Assembly: GCA_012932295.1 (NCBI GenBank)
Contig: JAAONU010000009.1
Coordinates: 7,481,535-7,545,534, forward strand
From: Cyclina sinensis
Lineage: Eukaryota; Mollusca; Bivalvia; Venerida; Veneridae
Direction of reading: 5' to 3'
DNA: 64,000 nucleotides
The notes below the pieces were generated by a model. The model saw nothing but the letters and a program-made list of their open reading frames with translations, had not been told where the DNA came from and did not search any database. The translations under genes were made by a program, and so were the position numbers. This document shows, piece after piece, positions 1-11,559 of this stretch; within the stretch, counting starts at the first letter, position 1, and each line of letters begins with the position of its first letter.

Positions 1-59
1 ATTTCTTTCATGTCTGGTGTTGATGTAAATGTAAAATTAAAATAAAATCCAGCATAGTT

Positions 60-1000
60 CTTTTGCTTGTTTGTTTTTAGATCACCAGAGCGATGCTCAG
101 GATGAACTATTGTGATGGTCTGATGTCTGTCGTACGTCGTCAACAATTTACCTTCTTTACCATCTGGAGACCACATTTTTTTTAAAAGTCTTAATAATAT
201 TTGCTCAGAATATTAAACTTGATGATATCTCAAACGATTGTGAAACTAGGTCATGCAGCACCAGAATCTAGGTCATGAAACAAAACCAAAGTTAAATCTT
301 GTTGACACTAGTTACCACAGTTTGAATTAAATTTTCATTATTTTTATTCAAAATATTTATCATAGTGATTTTTAAGTCGAGTTTAATATCAGTCATAAAG
401 ATGTAAAAACTTACTTAAATCCAAGGAAAATCTTGCTAACGCTCTAGAGGCCACATTTTGAAGTCAGCCATTTTGATATTAATAACAATGTATCTATTGA
501 TATTTACTAGAGTTCGATTATGAGTCATCTAGAGCAAAAAAGAAATTATGTCACTGACTTAAATTAATACAATTTCTTGTTAACGCTCTAGAAGCAGCAA
601 TTTTTAAGTCAGCCATCTCGAATTTCAGTCACTATGTGTCTGCTGGTATTCCCTAGTCAAGTTTGATTATGAGTTACCTAGGATCAAAAACTAGGTCACT
701 GGCTTAAATCTTACATACACATTTTTAACACTCTAGAATTTAGATTTTTAAATGAGTTATTAAAATTTTAGTGAAAATGCGTGTGTTGATGATGTCTATT
801 TAAAATTTTTGAATATGGGTCATCTGGGGTACAAAACGAGGTCACCGACTTAGATCAAATGAAAATCTTGCAGACACTCTAGAAGTCACAGTTCGAGTTG
901 AGCTATTATGAGTTTTATGTGCTTGTCTTGGTGATATGTAGTCAGCATTTGGATTTGGGTTATCACAGGTCAAAAAAGTTGAAATATTGGTTGTCTTTCT
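60..1000 (+). repeat. Dispersed AGATCACC/CTCTAGA-rich repeat
   Basis: The block opens with an AGATCACC-type end followed by GATGGTCTGATGTCTGTCG. It then repeats, about every 110-145 bp, a module containing 'CTTGNTAACRCTCTAGA', a 'CATTTTGAAGTCAG'-like stretch and 'GGTCATCTGGGGT'. The same internal module fills 9830-11000 and 30900-31900, so this is a truncated member of one dispersed family. It has no coding potential and I cannot assign a transposon class. Confidence 0.55.
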
Positions 1001-4000
1001 TACTTGAATCAGATAAAGCATAGCATATATTTTCTGGACCACTTATGACCACAGAACAATGGATTTCTGATTTGAATATAAATCACTTTATGACATGGTG
1101 AAATATAAAGACAAGACTTTTATTTTCGCTGGTTCAGAACCTCTCAACTTTTATGTCATACCTAAGACTTGCTTCACAAATAGAAATTCTAAATGAAGAC
1201 ACTAAAATTGACACAACTTGCACTTCCCTAGTTTTAAATCAACTACTAAATTATCTGATTTACTTGTGTCTTCGAAAAAATGGGCTGTTTCGATAGTAGT
1301 TTAATCGATTATTGACGGACTGATTTTGTGTGACCATAAGTGCTAGAATTAGAAGGTTACACAACTAAACATGCAGAACTTTTTAGTGAGAAAAAATAGA
1401 CGCTAATATCTAAATTAAAAGCTGAATTGCTTGGAAAGCTGGAAAACTGTTAAAATAACAAAATATTCTTGTGTTGCTTAGCTACAAATAAAATAACTCA
1501 CATCACAAACAAAACAAATTAAAATGTAAATTGCTCACGGCGTTGTTGGGACTAGGACAGGTGAGTTAGGTACTCAGGTCATGTTTGTTAAATCGAGCCC
1601 TGTTATTATAATTTCTTTCTGCGAAATCCTGACTGACAAGTAAAAATGATGTTTCTGTGCATATAATTAATTATAGAACACTGTTTTATCATACTGACTC
1701 TTGTCTCTCAATAAAACTGGCAGTAAACTCAAGAACAACCTTTCTTGCACGAAATTCTAAATCCCCAGTGATGGCATTATATATTGTGACGTCACTTTCC
1801 CTATCACAGTTTACGATTTTTTATTCTCTTAATATTCAGTCAAGATATAAGTTCGATTTGATGGGTGAGAAAGCTAAACTTAAGTTTTTAAGTTTACAAA
1901 TATTTTCAAGGATTTATATATATAAAACAGCAACACCAAAAGTCAAATGCCCCGAAAGGTATTGTCTGTAAAAGGATTGGCTGGAGGAGGCACTATCAAA
2001 GGGAAATAATAAATCAGTACAAACTGAAGGAAAAACCTTTTGTAAGTAAAGCAACGCCACTTACACATATTTAACTATTGACAACTGTTTCGATCTTCAC
2101 AATCAAACATACAGATAGGTATTATTATATCTTCTAAGTTGTGTGCATTAAAGTTTGACCTTAAGCTAGACCTCAGCCGTATTTGATAAATATTTGCGGC
2201 ACATTAATTTAAAAATAGGCCATGAACCATTTGTATTTCAAAGCAACAAACAGACAGACTATCACTTTGCGATAAAGCCAAACAACGCGTTGCCTCAGTC
2301 TGAGCAATATTTGCGTAAATTTATTCTACAATCATGCATCAGTTAATTAAAAACTAGGCCTATTAAAAACGAACAGGAACATTTGGGTTTGCAGTATTTT
2401 CATTATTTGACAGGACAGAAAAAACGGCGGGCTGACCGGTTTACGCATTGAGACAAGCTGACAACCTGTTTGTCCTGTATTGTACCAGAGATACAGAGCA
2501 GACGCTGACAGAAAGACGGACAGTATTAAGTACTACTTCGTCAACGATTTGAGGCATCTTACACATCTGGTGCTCTCAATATGATGAACATTTGACAATT
2601 AATATCAAACTCTGATAAAAATGAAAAACTATCAGAGCCGTTTCGAATTGTACACGGACTGACGGCAGTGCGATTTCTATATGTTGTCCTTCTGAGGGAC
2701 TATAAACATCGAACATTTTTACTGTAAGAAATATTTTTAAGGAAACGGATTTTTTCCAAGTCAATCGCGTGCATATGGTCTTCTTTAAAGCTTTCAATAC
2801 GGCAATGAAATTTAAATCTTTCACTTTGTTAACCTAAAGGCTTAACAAGCCCTGTAGTAAAGTATTCGTCGAACTTCTAATGTAAATGTAACATGCATAG
2901 TGCCTTGAAGTGGACAAGCCTTTATGTGGCAACGAAAATGTAAATATGTACATAAGAAACACACAAGCATTCAATAATTTGAATCGTACTAAAATGTTTC
3001 TACATCTGTTCCTTCATAATTTATTTATATGTACCCGTTTAACAAATATATAGCAAACCAGACATGTCATTTTTCAGTATTCCAAATAAAGCGTAGAGTA
3101 TCCTATGGACCTTTGAGTGCAATGGTATTCATACTAAGAAAACCGCAAAAAAGCTTTTTGTTTTTATGCAGCTCTGAGTTATACGTTTTTAGTTTTCGTC
3201 ATAAGTTTTGATTATTTTAGTACAACATTAAAATACTTTGTTGTACACATTTCAAATGGACCATGCAAGAATGGAGTTTTTATGCACCAATTTGTATATT
3301 CAAACATACGTCTGTTATTCCCGAAATCTTGTGTCAAACTTCTCTTTCGTCTTTTGGTTGATTTGCTTAAAACATCCACAGATGAGTAGATGGTCGAAAA
3401 GGAAGAATGTTTTGCTTTGTTTCACCAGAGTTATGGTCCTTTAATTTGTTCACTATATTGGGTGTATAGAAAGCCTGGTGCATTTTTGTAAGGATTTGGT
3501 CTGCACTTTTAGAGATGAACAACATTGGCTTATAAATATTTTTAAAGAAAAACGTTGTAAAGACTATTTTACTGGAATTATTGGCATTTATATATTTCAC
3601 TATAAGGGGCATATTATGTTAACTGGTAAATCACAAAGTTTTTTCACATCAGACAATTGATAAAATGAAAATACTGTACCTTAAAATAAAAAGAAGTATA
3701 AACTTTTAACTAAATTGATGTTTGCAAAGTAAACAGTACTTTTCGAATTCAGTTAAAGAAAATAAATGTTTGATATTTTATATCATTAATAATTCTTTTT
3801 GGTTTAGTTCAATGAAATGAGTCGACAATTGTTTTCTTTTTACTTTAAACTCTCCTCATCAAATATATATGTTCTATTTGAACATCTGTTGCAAAAAACA
3901 TGATCCGACATTGTTTATTTTGCTATAGCGCATTGTAAGGTCTAAGTTCTGTTTCTCAGCAGGCTTAATGTCTGCAATCAATTCCTTTATGGATTCCTAC

Positions 4001-5574
4001 GATTAACACAGATTTCTTAAACAGCAGTACTGGTAAGAGTAAGCGCACATGGAGAGCCCAATAAACTGGGTGATATTCAGTCAAAACTTAAATGTGCAAT
4101 TTTATATTGGCATAAAGAGCTTTAAAAGCAATCTTGTCAGGAAAACATCAAATTATATATATGAGATCGAAAGATTCAAAAGTCCGAAAAGTGCCTATTG
4201 CAAATAGACAAAGACGTAAACGCACTGCATTCTCCATGAAAAACTGTATATATTGTATATCAAATGTGACCCTGATTGCTGTAATGTTAACAAGTGTTAG
4301 TAAGGAAATATCATTAATTGTAAGGAAAAGCAAGAGAAGAAGTATCCTTTATGATCACCAAATAGTTTCCTTGAACGAATTTATGTTAACTGTTTGGCAG
4401 TTAACTACAATGCTTCTTCTAAAAAGACCATACATTAGAAACACTGGTCATCTTAAACTGATGATAACAGGAGCTCAAGTCAGATATGCCGTCAAACTTG
4501 GGGGTTTGATATAACGGTGTGGCATGCCACTGCTTTTTGCATTGTGTGCAGTACTGGTTTGTCTAGTAAGTCTGTAGAAATTCCATTTCAATGGAGAGTC
4601 CAGAAACCGGTAGCTGATTGACCCTTTAGCCCTAGGCTCTTTCTCATACTCTGGAAAAGTCACTGAGACAGTTGCTATCTCCAAATCGGAGTTAATAAAT
4701 TAATTTAATTATTATTGTGTCATCGACCTATATATATATATATCTAAGCAACAATTTATACTCCCACACCCCAACTGCTGGCTGTAGATCCGATGTAATA
4801 ACGGCTAGGGTTGAAAAATCCCTGCTTTTCTGAAACTCCATTGTCCATTGTCAATTTCATGTCACTGTTGACTGCACAGATGATTACTGACTGATTCTAA
4901 TGTACATTGTATTTACAATAAGCTACAATAAGTGGTTCAATCTTGCAATTGATAAAAATGATGATGTTTGTAATGAAGAACTGTCTATGTATTTATTTAC
5001 ATGATATTAAGCTTTCAGATAGTAAGAAATAGGTCAAGCATGCATAAAAAACCAGAAAATGTGTTTGTTTTCTGTTGCTAAGAAATATCTTTTCTTTAAA
5101 TGAGATACAATTTTGACATCTTCAATTGTATCACTTCTCAGTTAGGAAAAAGCAGATTTTGTCTTTCAAAGTAGACTTCGAACTGGGTTCAAAAACAGAA
5201 AAAAATGTGAAATTTATATTCTGTTAATGTCACTGCGCGCAGTTATTTAATAAGTAAAAGAATCCACCGTTATACCCCAAACTACTGAAAAGTATGAGCG
5301 AAACAGAGGATACTGTCATGTGGACAGAATAGAGCCTGCCTGCTGTGTTTTTCACATAAGCTTAAAACTCCTATGAAAACCTTCTGATTACCATGAGTTT
5401 CGTCTACTAGTAAATCAAAGTTTACAAAATGTCTTTGAACCACATAAAATTTGCATGTAAACTGCACAAGATTTTCATACTGTGTAATCTCGTTTTTGCA
5501 AACTCGGCCACGTTTTTAGGTCCGCTCTAGAGATTAAAAAAACTAAACAGATAGATAAAATATACACTGCTCAA
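1001..5574. other. No gene recognised; ancient duplicated intergenic DNA
   Basis: Only short open frames without recognisable domains occur here. Parts (1060-1710 and 3695-5230) have a counterpart in 32090-34890, while about 1711-3695 has none in copy 2. I see no splice-framed coding exon, tRNA or known element. Confidence 0.5.
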
Positions 5575-6901
5575 ATTAATTATAGGAGCGCATTTATAAT
5601 TCATAAAATACCATATGAGTAGAATATTTATTTATGAATATCTTTTACAGAAAAAACAAAATCGTTCTTTTTACACAAACAAATGGGCATTTTTATCGCC
5701 AACAGGCACGTTCCCAAACAGTGACAGTGTCCAAGATATGAATACTACCAAATTAACTTTGAAATGGTAGTCTTACAGCAGAACAACCTATGTCTGTAAA
5801 AGCAGAATCAGGCCTTAAAACATTTCATAGTCAGTGTCAGTAATGCGTGTATCCCCCTCGGGCGTTTAGGGACTCTCTGCATCGTCTGGGCATGCTCCTG
5901 ATGACACGTCCGATCATATCTTGTGTTATGGCATCCCATTCTGCTACAAGAACATGAGAAAGCTCACGGATGTTTTGCACATGGTTCGGACGCAAAGAAA
6001 GTCTACCAGAAAGCATGTCCCAGACATGCTCTATAGGGTTCAGATCGGGAGACCTCGCTGGCCAGTCTATGACCTCAATACCTTCATCATCAAAGAAGTT
6101 CCGGAAGATTCTTACAGTGTGTGCTCGAGCATTATCTTGCACTAAACGAAAAGTTTCACCTATTGCACAAGCATATGGCCTAACATTTGGTTTTAGGATC
6201 TCGTCCCGATATCTCAGGGAAACACATAAATGTCTGTGCGCCCGTCAATGGTTATCCCTGCCCACACCATAACTGACCCACCGCGAAACCTGTCATATAG
6301 AATAATGTTACATTCTGCATACCTTTCTCCTCAGCGATGCCACACCCTCACACTCCTGTCACAGGTCGAAACATGGTAGCGGCTCTCGTCTGTGAAGAGC
6401 TCAGATCGCTGGTGGCGCAGCTGCCAAGTGACGTGTTCCTGGGCAAACTCTAAGCGAGCTCTCCGGTGAGCTACGGTCAGAATTGATTCTCTGGCAGGTC
6501 TTTGGGCATCCAAACCAGCTTCATGAAGACGATTTCGGACAGTTTGTGTGGACACACGAACCCCTTTAGCTTGCCGGAAGTCAATTTCAATGCCAGTAGC
6601 AGTACACTGACGATTTCTGAGTGCTAAAGATCTCAGATATCGGTCCTGTGGAAACATTCATGTTTTCTAATGTGCTATCGTGAACGAACTGTAAACGTGC
6701 AAAAGTCTAAATCTTATTCGCGGGTTACACAACAAAAAGAAAAACAATATATCCATGCTTTGTAAATGTACTGTAAAGTGCACGGGTTTTTCGAGGATAT
6801 TGACCGTCGATACCTACAAACGAAATTTGCAGCGAATATCTTGTATGGTTGGCAAATTACGCCAACACATATTTGCGCTTCTTTAATTAATTTGAGAAGT
6901 G
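5575..6901 (-). mobile_element. Tc1/mariner-type DNA transposon, decayed
   Basis: The ends are inverted repeats: 5575 reads CACTGCTCAAATTAATTATA and the far end, on the minus strand from 6901, reads CACTTCTCAAATTAATTAAA. Both ends are flanked by TA (5573-5574 and 6902-6903), the target duplication expected for Tc1/mariner. Between them lies a broken minus-strand transposase. The element sits in duplication copy 1 only, within a block (5230-8590) absent from copy 2. Its total length of 1,327 bp is close to what Tc1-like elements usually have. Confidence 0.85.
5837..6657 (-). pseudogene. Tc1-like transposase pseudogene (frameshifted, N-terminus lost)
   Basis: Two minus-strand frames carry consecutive parts of a Tc1 transposase. 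The upstream part (6331-6657) has the linker after the HTH, TVRNRLHEAGL, and the first catalytic aspartate in FTDESR. The downstream part (5837-6142) has the second aspartate in QDNARAH and the glutamate in SPDLNPIEHVWD; 34 residues separate them, the D34E spacing of Tc1. The frame is lost between about 6142 and 6331. The paired HTH region normally at the N-terminus is not recognisable between 6657 and the terminal repeat, so the source of mobility must have been another copy. It is not functional as it stands. Confidence 0.88.
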
Positions 6902-7499
6902 TACTATGTATAACCAGATAAATCAATAATTAAAAATCAAAACAAAACAATTGCTGCTGTTTACATCCAAAATATCTTATTATAACGCTTCTTGCTTACC
7001 AATGCTTATTTTCTAATCAAACTGAATCGTTTCGTAGCTAGGCCAAGTCATGACCTTAACACACATGAATAGGCTAGCAGACAATTAATAACGTATATTC
7101 TAAAAATAGCTCTGACTGAATCGCTGCGCTACATAGAACATTAGGAAAAAAACTGTTAAAAGAAAAATGCAAAATCAAAAACAACTTTCTCAAATACTAC
7201 GGTAGTAAGAAACGTTTTGAATCATGTAATGTCTATATTGCTAAATGATCACTAAACTTCTAATTAGGTAAATATCATTTTAAAATGTTTGAATAAACAG
7301 AACTATTTGTTTTAGATGTAGGTAGAAAATCCTGGTCGTTGATAGGTGATTTACTGTAAGCTCGGTGTCCTTTGTAACACTGTATCGATTGTGTGACAAT
7401 CGATCCATAAATTCTGAATAAAAAGATGCGGTATACATTCTTTCAATATTTCCCCTGTTAATTTTGTGAAACCTGGAGTTTCCTGTCGGGGTCGATCAT

Positions 7500-8400
7500 T
7501 TTTATGCTCTCCGAAAGGAGAGCATAAAGCCGCCGCTTTGTCCGTCTGTGTGTCCGTTCGTCCGCATTTTCTTGTCCGGGACATAACTCTGAAACTACAA
7601 GAAGTATCAACAAGAAACTTTGTAGGTAAATAGATCTTATTGAGTAGAAGTGCACTGCATAAAAACCATAACTCTGCATTGCCTTATTTTTGAGTTTTTG
7701 CTCTTTGTCCATTTTTTACACTTTGAACTTTGTCCGGGACATAACTCTGAAACTACACGAGATATCAACTAGAAACTTTGCAGGTAGATAGATCTTATTA
7801 AGTAGAAGTACAGAAAAGAAAAACGGTAACTCTGCCTTGCTTAATTTTTGAGTTATTGCCCTTTTTTTAATTTTTACACTTAGAACTTTGTCCGGGACAT
7901 AACTCTACAACTACAAGAGGTATCAACAAGAAATCTTGTAGGTAGATAGATCTCATTGAGTAGAAGTGCAGTGCCGTGAGTTATTGCCCCTTTTCACTTT
8001 TTGCACTTAGAACTTTGTCCGGGACATAACTCTGAAACTACAAGAGGTATCAACAAGAAGCTTTGTAGGTTGATAGATCTTATTGAGTAAAAGTGCAGTG
8101 CATAAAATCCACAACTCTGCGCTTATAACTTTTGGGTTACTGCCCTTTAAAATTTTTCATACTTGTTTTTTGTCCACAAGTAACCCAAACAGTATGAAAA
8201 CAACTGACTTGAAACTTCACAGGTGGATAAAACTAATAATGGTGAAGTGCAGTGCACAAGAACCATACCTCTTTGTTTTTTTATTTTGGAGTTACTGCCC
8301 TTTGTTAATTTTCATTCTTTTTATTGTCCTTAATTATCATAATTGTTTTTTTAATATGTTTCATATGTACATTTTCATTCTGTAATATATGTTTAACTAC
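7500..8400. repeat. Tandem GTCCGGGACATAACTC repeats
   Basis: A module beginning TTTGTCCGGGACATAACTCT and ending in 'TTTGAGTTATTGCCC' recurs at about 7573, 7730, 7888 and 8015, with a diverged one near 8168; the period is about 127-158 bp. The array starts after a small inverted repeat, CTCTCCGAAAGGAGAG, at 7507. Related modules occur at 14590-15130 and 17150-18020, so this is a dispersed family that expands locally. Open frames across it are repeat artefacts. Confidence 0.7.
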
Positions 8401-9072
8401 TTCCTCTCTCATTTGATGTCATGAGGCTTTTGGCAGTTGTCATGGATTCACAATGTGCCAGATAACTTCAGTGTAAATGAAAGTAAACTTTTTATGGACA
8501 CGCTGTTCTTTTTTCCAAAACTTACGCGGTAGCATCACCCAGTTTGACCGGCTCTTGTATTATTATAGGATTTATTGTGTGGTTAAAGTATCAGATAATA
8601 TTTCTGTATTATAAAAACATGAAAATTGTAACCGAAAAATGAACGAAAATGATTCCTTGAATTTAACATATTTGCAGGTAAGGCTCAGAAAAGAAGAGTT
8701 TAAAAGAATACATAACATCTGTGACAATTTTTTGTAATGCCCACAAATAGTTCCCACAATTTTGCAGATTGTATTCTCTTAGACATTTTTGGCTCGACAA
8801 TTTTATATCACTGACGAAACAGAAGTTGGAGAACTTCGCAGAATCGTAGTTATAAAATGAGTTAATGTGTAACACCTGATAATGATAATTTCATGTCAAA
8901 GAAATCACATCTATTCTATTTCTGCAAAATTTGTTTAAGTACTATTTAAGTACAGAAATGATTAGTGTTACAGAAGATTAAATTTACACTTGGAAATGTA
9001 TTGCAAACATTTATTATAACTTCTTTCACACATAAACTAAATGCTTTGAATAAGTAACTTACAAACATTTTT
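8401..9072. other. No gene recognised; part of the duplicated segment
   Basis: From about 8590 the sequence again matches copy 2 (34920 onward), with small indels, up to the insertion point at 9072. Nothing else is recognisable. Confidence 0.5.
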
Positions 9073-11082
9073 AGCTCACCTAAACACGAAGTGCTCATGT
9101 GAGCTTTTGTAATCTCATTTCGTCCGTCGTCCGTCGTCGTGCGTAAATGCGTCAACCTTTTCCTTTAAACAACATCTCTTCCTAAACCACTAGGCCAACA
9201 TTGACAAAACATGCCTGGGACATTCCATGCATGAAGCTCTAGCAAAGTTGTTCAAAGAATTCAATTCCATCAAGAACTCTGGTTTCTATAGCATTTTAAA
9301 GGAAAAAAATTGAAAATCTTCTTGTCTGAAACCACAAGGCCCTGAGCCTTAAGATTTGGTATGTAGCATTTTCTAGTGGACTTCTACCAAGTTTGTTCAA
9401 ATTATAACCATAGGGTCAAATTTGGTCCCGCCCCGGAGGTCACTTGATTTACATAGGCTTTTATATTGAAACTTTAAAAATCTTCTTGTCTGAAACCACA
9501 AGGCCCTTGGCCTTAAGATTTGTTATGTAGCATTGTCTTTTAGACCTCTACCAAGTCTGTTCAAACTATGCCCCTGGGGTCAAATTTAGCCCTGCTGCGG
9601 GGGTCAATTGATTTTACATAGGCTTATATAGAGAAAACTTTGAAAAATGTCTTATCTAAAACCACAAGGCCCTGAGGATTAAGATTTGGTATGTAGCATT
9701 GTTGAATGGACCTCTACCAAGTTTGTTCAAATTATTTCCCTAGAGTCAAATTTGGCTCCACCCCGGGGTCATTGGTTTTACATAGGCATATATAATGAAG
9801 ACTTTGAAAATTTTCTTGTAGAAGGAGAGGTAACATTTTCAGTATAAATAATCCAGAAATATGTTAGAAAGGTTGTCACAGAGCCCAAAAAAAGAAAAAC
9901 CTTGTTAACACTCTAGAGCTTACATTTTCAGTCCAAATATTCTAGAAATTTGTCAGAAAGGTTGTTTCTATGATTTCTAGGTGCATTTTTACTATTGATC
10001 ATCTTCCGTTAAATACTAGGTTACAGAGACAAAAAATAGGAAAAAAATTAACACTCCAGAGGCTACTTTTGTGTTCAAATATTCTGGAAATTTGTCAGAA
10101 TGGTTGTTTTAATGTTTTCTAGCTCAGATTCGAATATGGGTCATCTGGGGTGAAAAACTAGGTCACAGAGCCCAAATATGGAAAAACTTTGTTACACTCT
10201 AGATGTTACATTTTCAGTCCAAATAACCTTGAAATTTGTCAGAAAGATTGTTTCAATGATTTTTAGCTTAATTTTGAATATGGGTTATCTGAGATCAAAA
10301 ACTATGTCGCAGGGCCAAAAAGTAGAAAAACCTTGTTAATGCTCTAGAGGTTACATTTTCAGTCCAAATATCCTTGAAATTTGTCAGAAAAATTGTTTTA
10401 ATGATTTCTGGCTCAAATTTGGATATGGGTCATCTGAGATAAAAAACAAGGTCAAAGAGCCCAAAATGTAAAAACCATTATAACACTGCAAAGGTTACAT
10501 TTTCAGTCTAGATATCCTGGAAATTTGTCAGACAGGTTGTTTTCATAATTTCTAGCTCATGTTCGAATATGGGTTACAGAGCCGAAATATCGATAAACCT
10601 TGTTAACAATCTAGAAGTAAGATTTTAATTCCAAATAACCTTGTCTGAATTTGTCAGAAAGGTTGCTTGTATGATTTCTAGCTCAGTTTCAAATATGGGT
10701 CATCTGGAGTCAAAAACTAGGTCACAGAGCCAAAATATCGAAAACCTATGTTAATGCCCTAGAGGCTACATTTTTAGTCCAAATGTCCGGAAAATTTGTC
10801 AGAAAGGTTGTTTTTGATAATTTGTAGCTCAGGTTTGGATATGAGTCATCTGGGGTCAAAAACTACGTCACAGAGCCAAAATATCGAAAAACCTTGTTAA
10901 CTCTCTAGAGGATACATTTTCAGTCCAAATAACCTGGAAATTTGTTTGAACGATTGTTTCAATAATTTCTAAGTCAATTTCGAATATGGGTCCTCTGGGG
11001 TTAATTAACCAGGTCCATAGCAACTTTGTTAAAAGCAGTCATATTCAGGTGAGCGATACAGGGCCATCACTGCCCTCTTGTT
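9073..11082 (+). mobile_element. AGCTCACC...GGTGAGC dispersed element (non-coding)
   Basis: The block begins AGCTCACCTAAACACGAAGT and ends CAGGTGAGCGATACAGGGCC followed by CCCTCTTGTT. The outermost 7-8 bases form an inverted pair (AGCTCACC / GGTGAGC). The first half has three tandem copies of a module with 'CTTGTCTGAAACCACAAGGC'; the second half has about nine copies of a roughly 145-bp module with 'AACACTCTAGAGG' and 'GGGTCATCTGGGGT'. Copy 2 of the duplication lacks the block exactly here (near 35384), so it inserted after the duplication or was lost from copy 2. A minus-oriented relative is at 43570-45087. There is no transposase. Confidence 0.65.
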
Positions 11083-11559
11083 ATAACATTATCCGTTTAT
11101 TACATTTATTATTTCGTTTCCAATTTCCCAAACCTTATTAGTTAAGAAGTACTTTAGGAATATATTTCAGACATATTTCCACCACTTCATATATATCTAT
11201 TTCCGGCCTATATGAATTTGCTAAAGCAGCGGCCAGTGAACGATAGAGGAAGAAAGCGAGCACTTTGCACAGAAAGAGAAAACACTGAAGCCAAGATCAT
11301 AGCATGCTAATTTGTGGTGGAAACAAGACGAAGTATAAGTTCAGCTCATTGTCTTCTGAATGATTTAAATTAACAAAAAGTAAAAATAAACTTTAAGATG
11401 TCTAGAATCTGACTTAAAAGATTGCTGTATCAAAATACAAGTATATTCAATATTACGAGTATAAGAAAAAAATCAAATTGTATTCGTCAAATTTTCACAT
11501 TTGATTCAGACTTTCAAATGGGAATTGGGGGTGTCCTTTGGAAAATTGAAAATGGGTTT

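Larger units (their letters stand above)
1..11510. repeat. Segmental duplication, copy 1 (upstream of the eight-sushi gene)
   Basis: This stretch is colinear with 30885-35840. Matching anchors, read by eye, include about 51/30891, 1081/32095, 1660/33006, 3710/33440, 4130/33830, 4500/34240, 5000/34690, 8600/34930, 9000/35310, 11095/35390 and 11235/35530. Copy 1 has extra blocks that copy 2 lacks: about 1711-3695, 5230-8590 (with the Tc1 element) and 9073-11082. Matching parts look roughly 85-90% alike by eye. Each copy is followed on the + strand by one member of the same sushi receptor family, so the duplication probably included the gene. No protein-coding gene is recognisable inside. Confidence 0.75.
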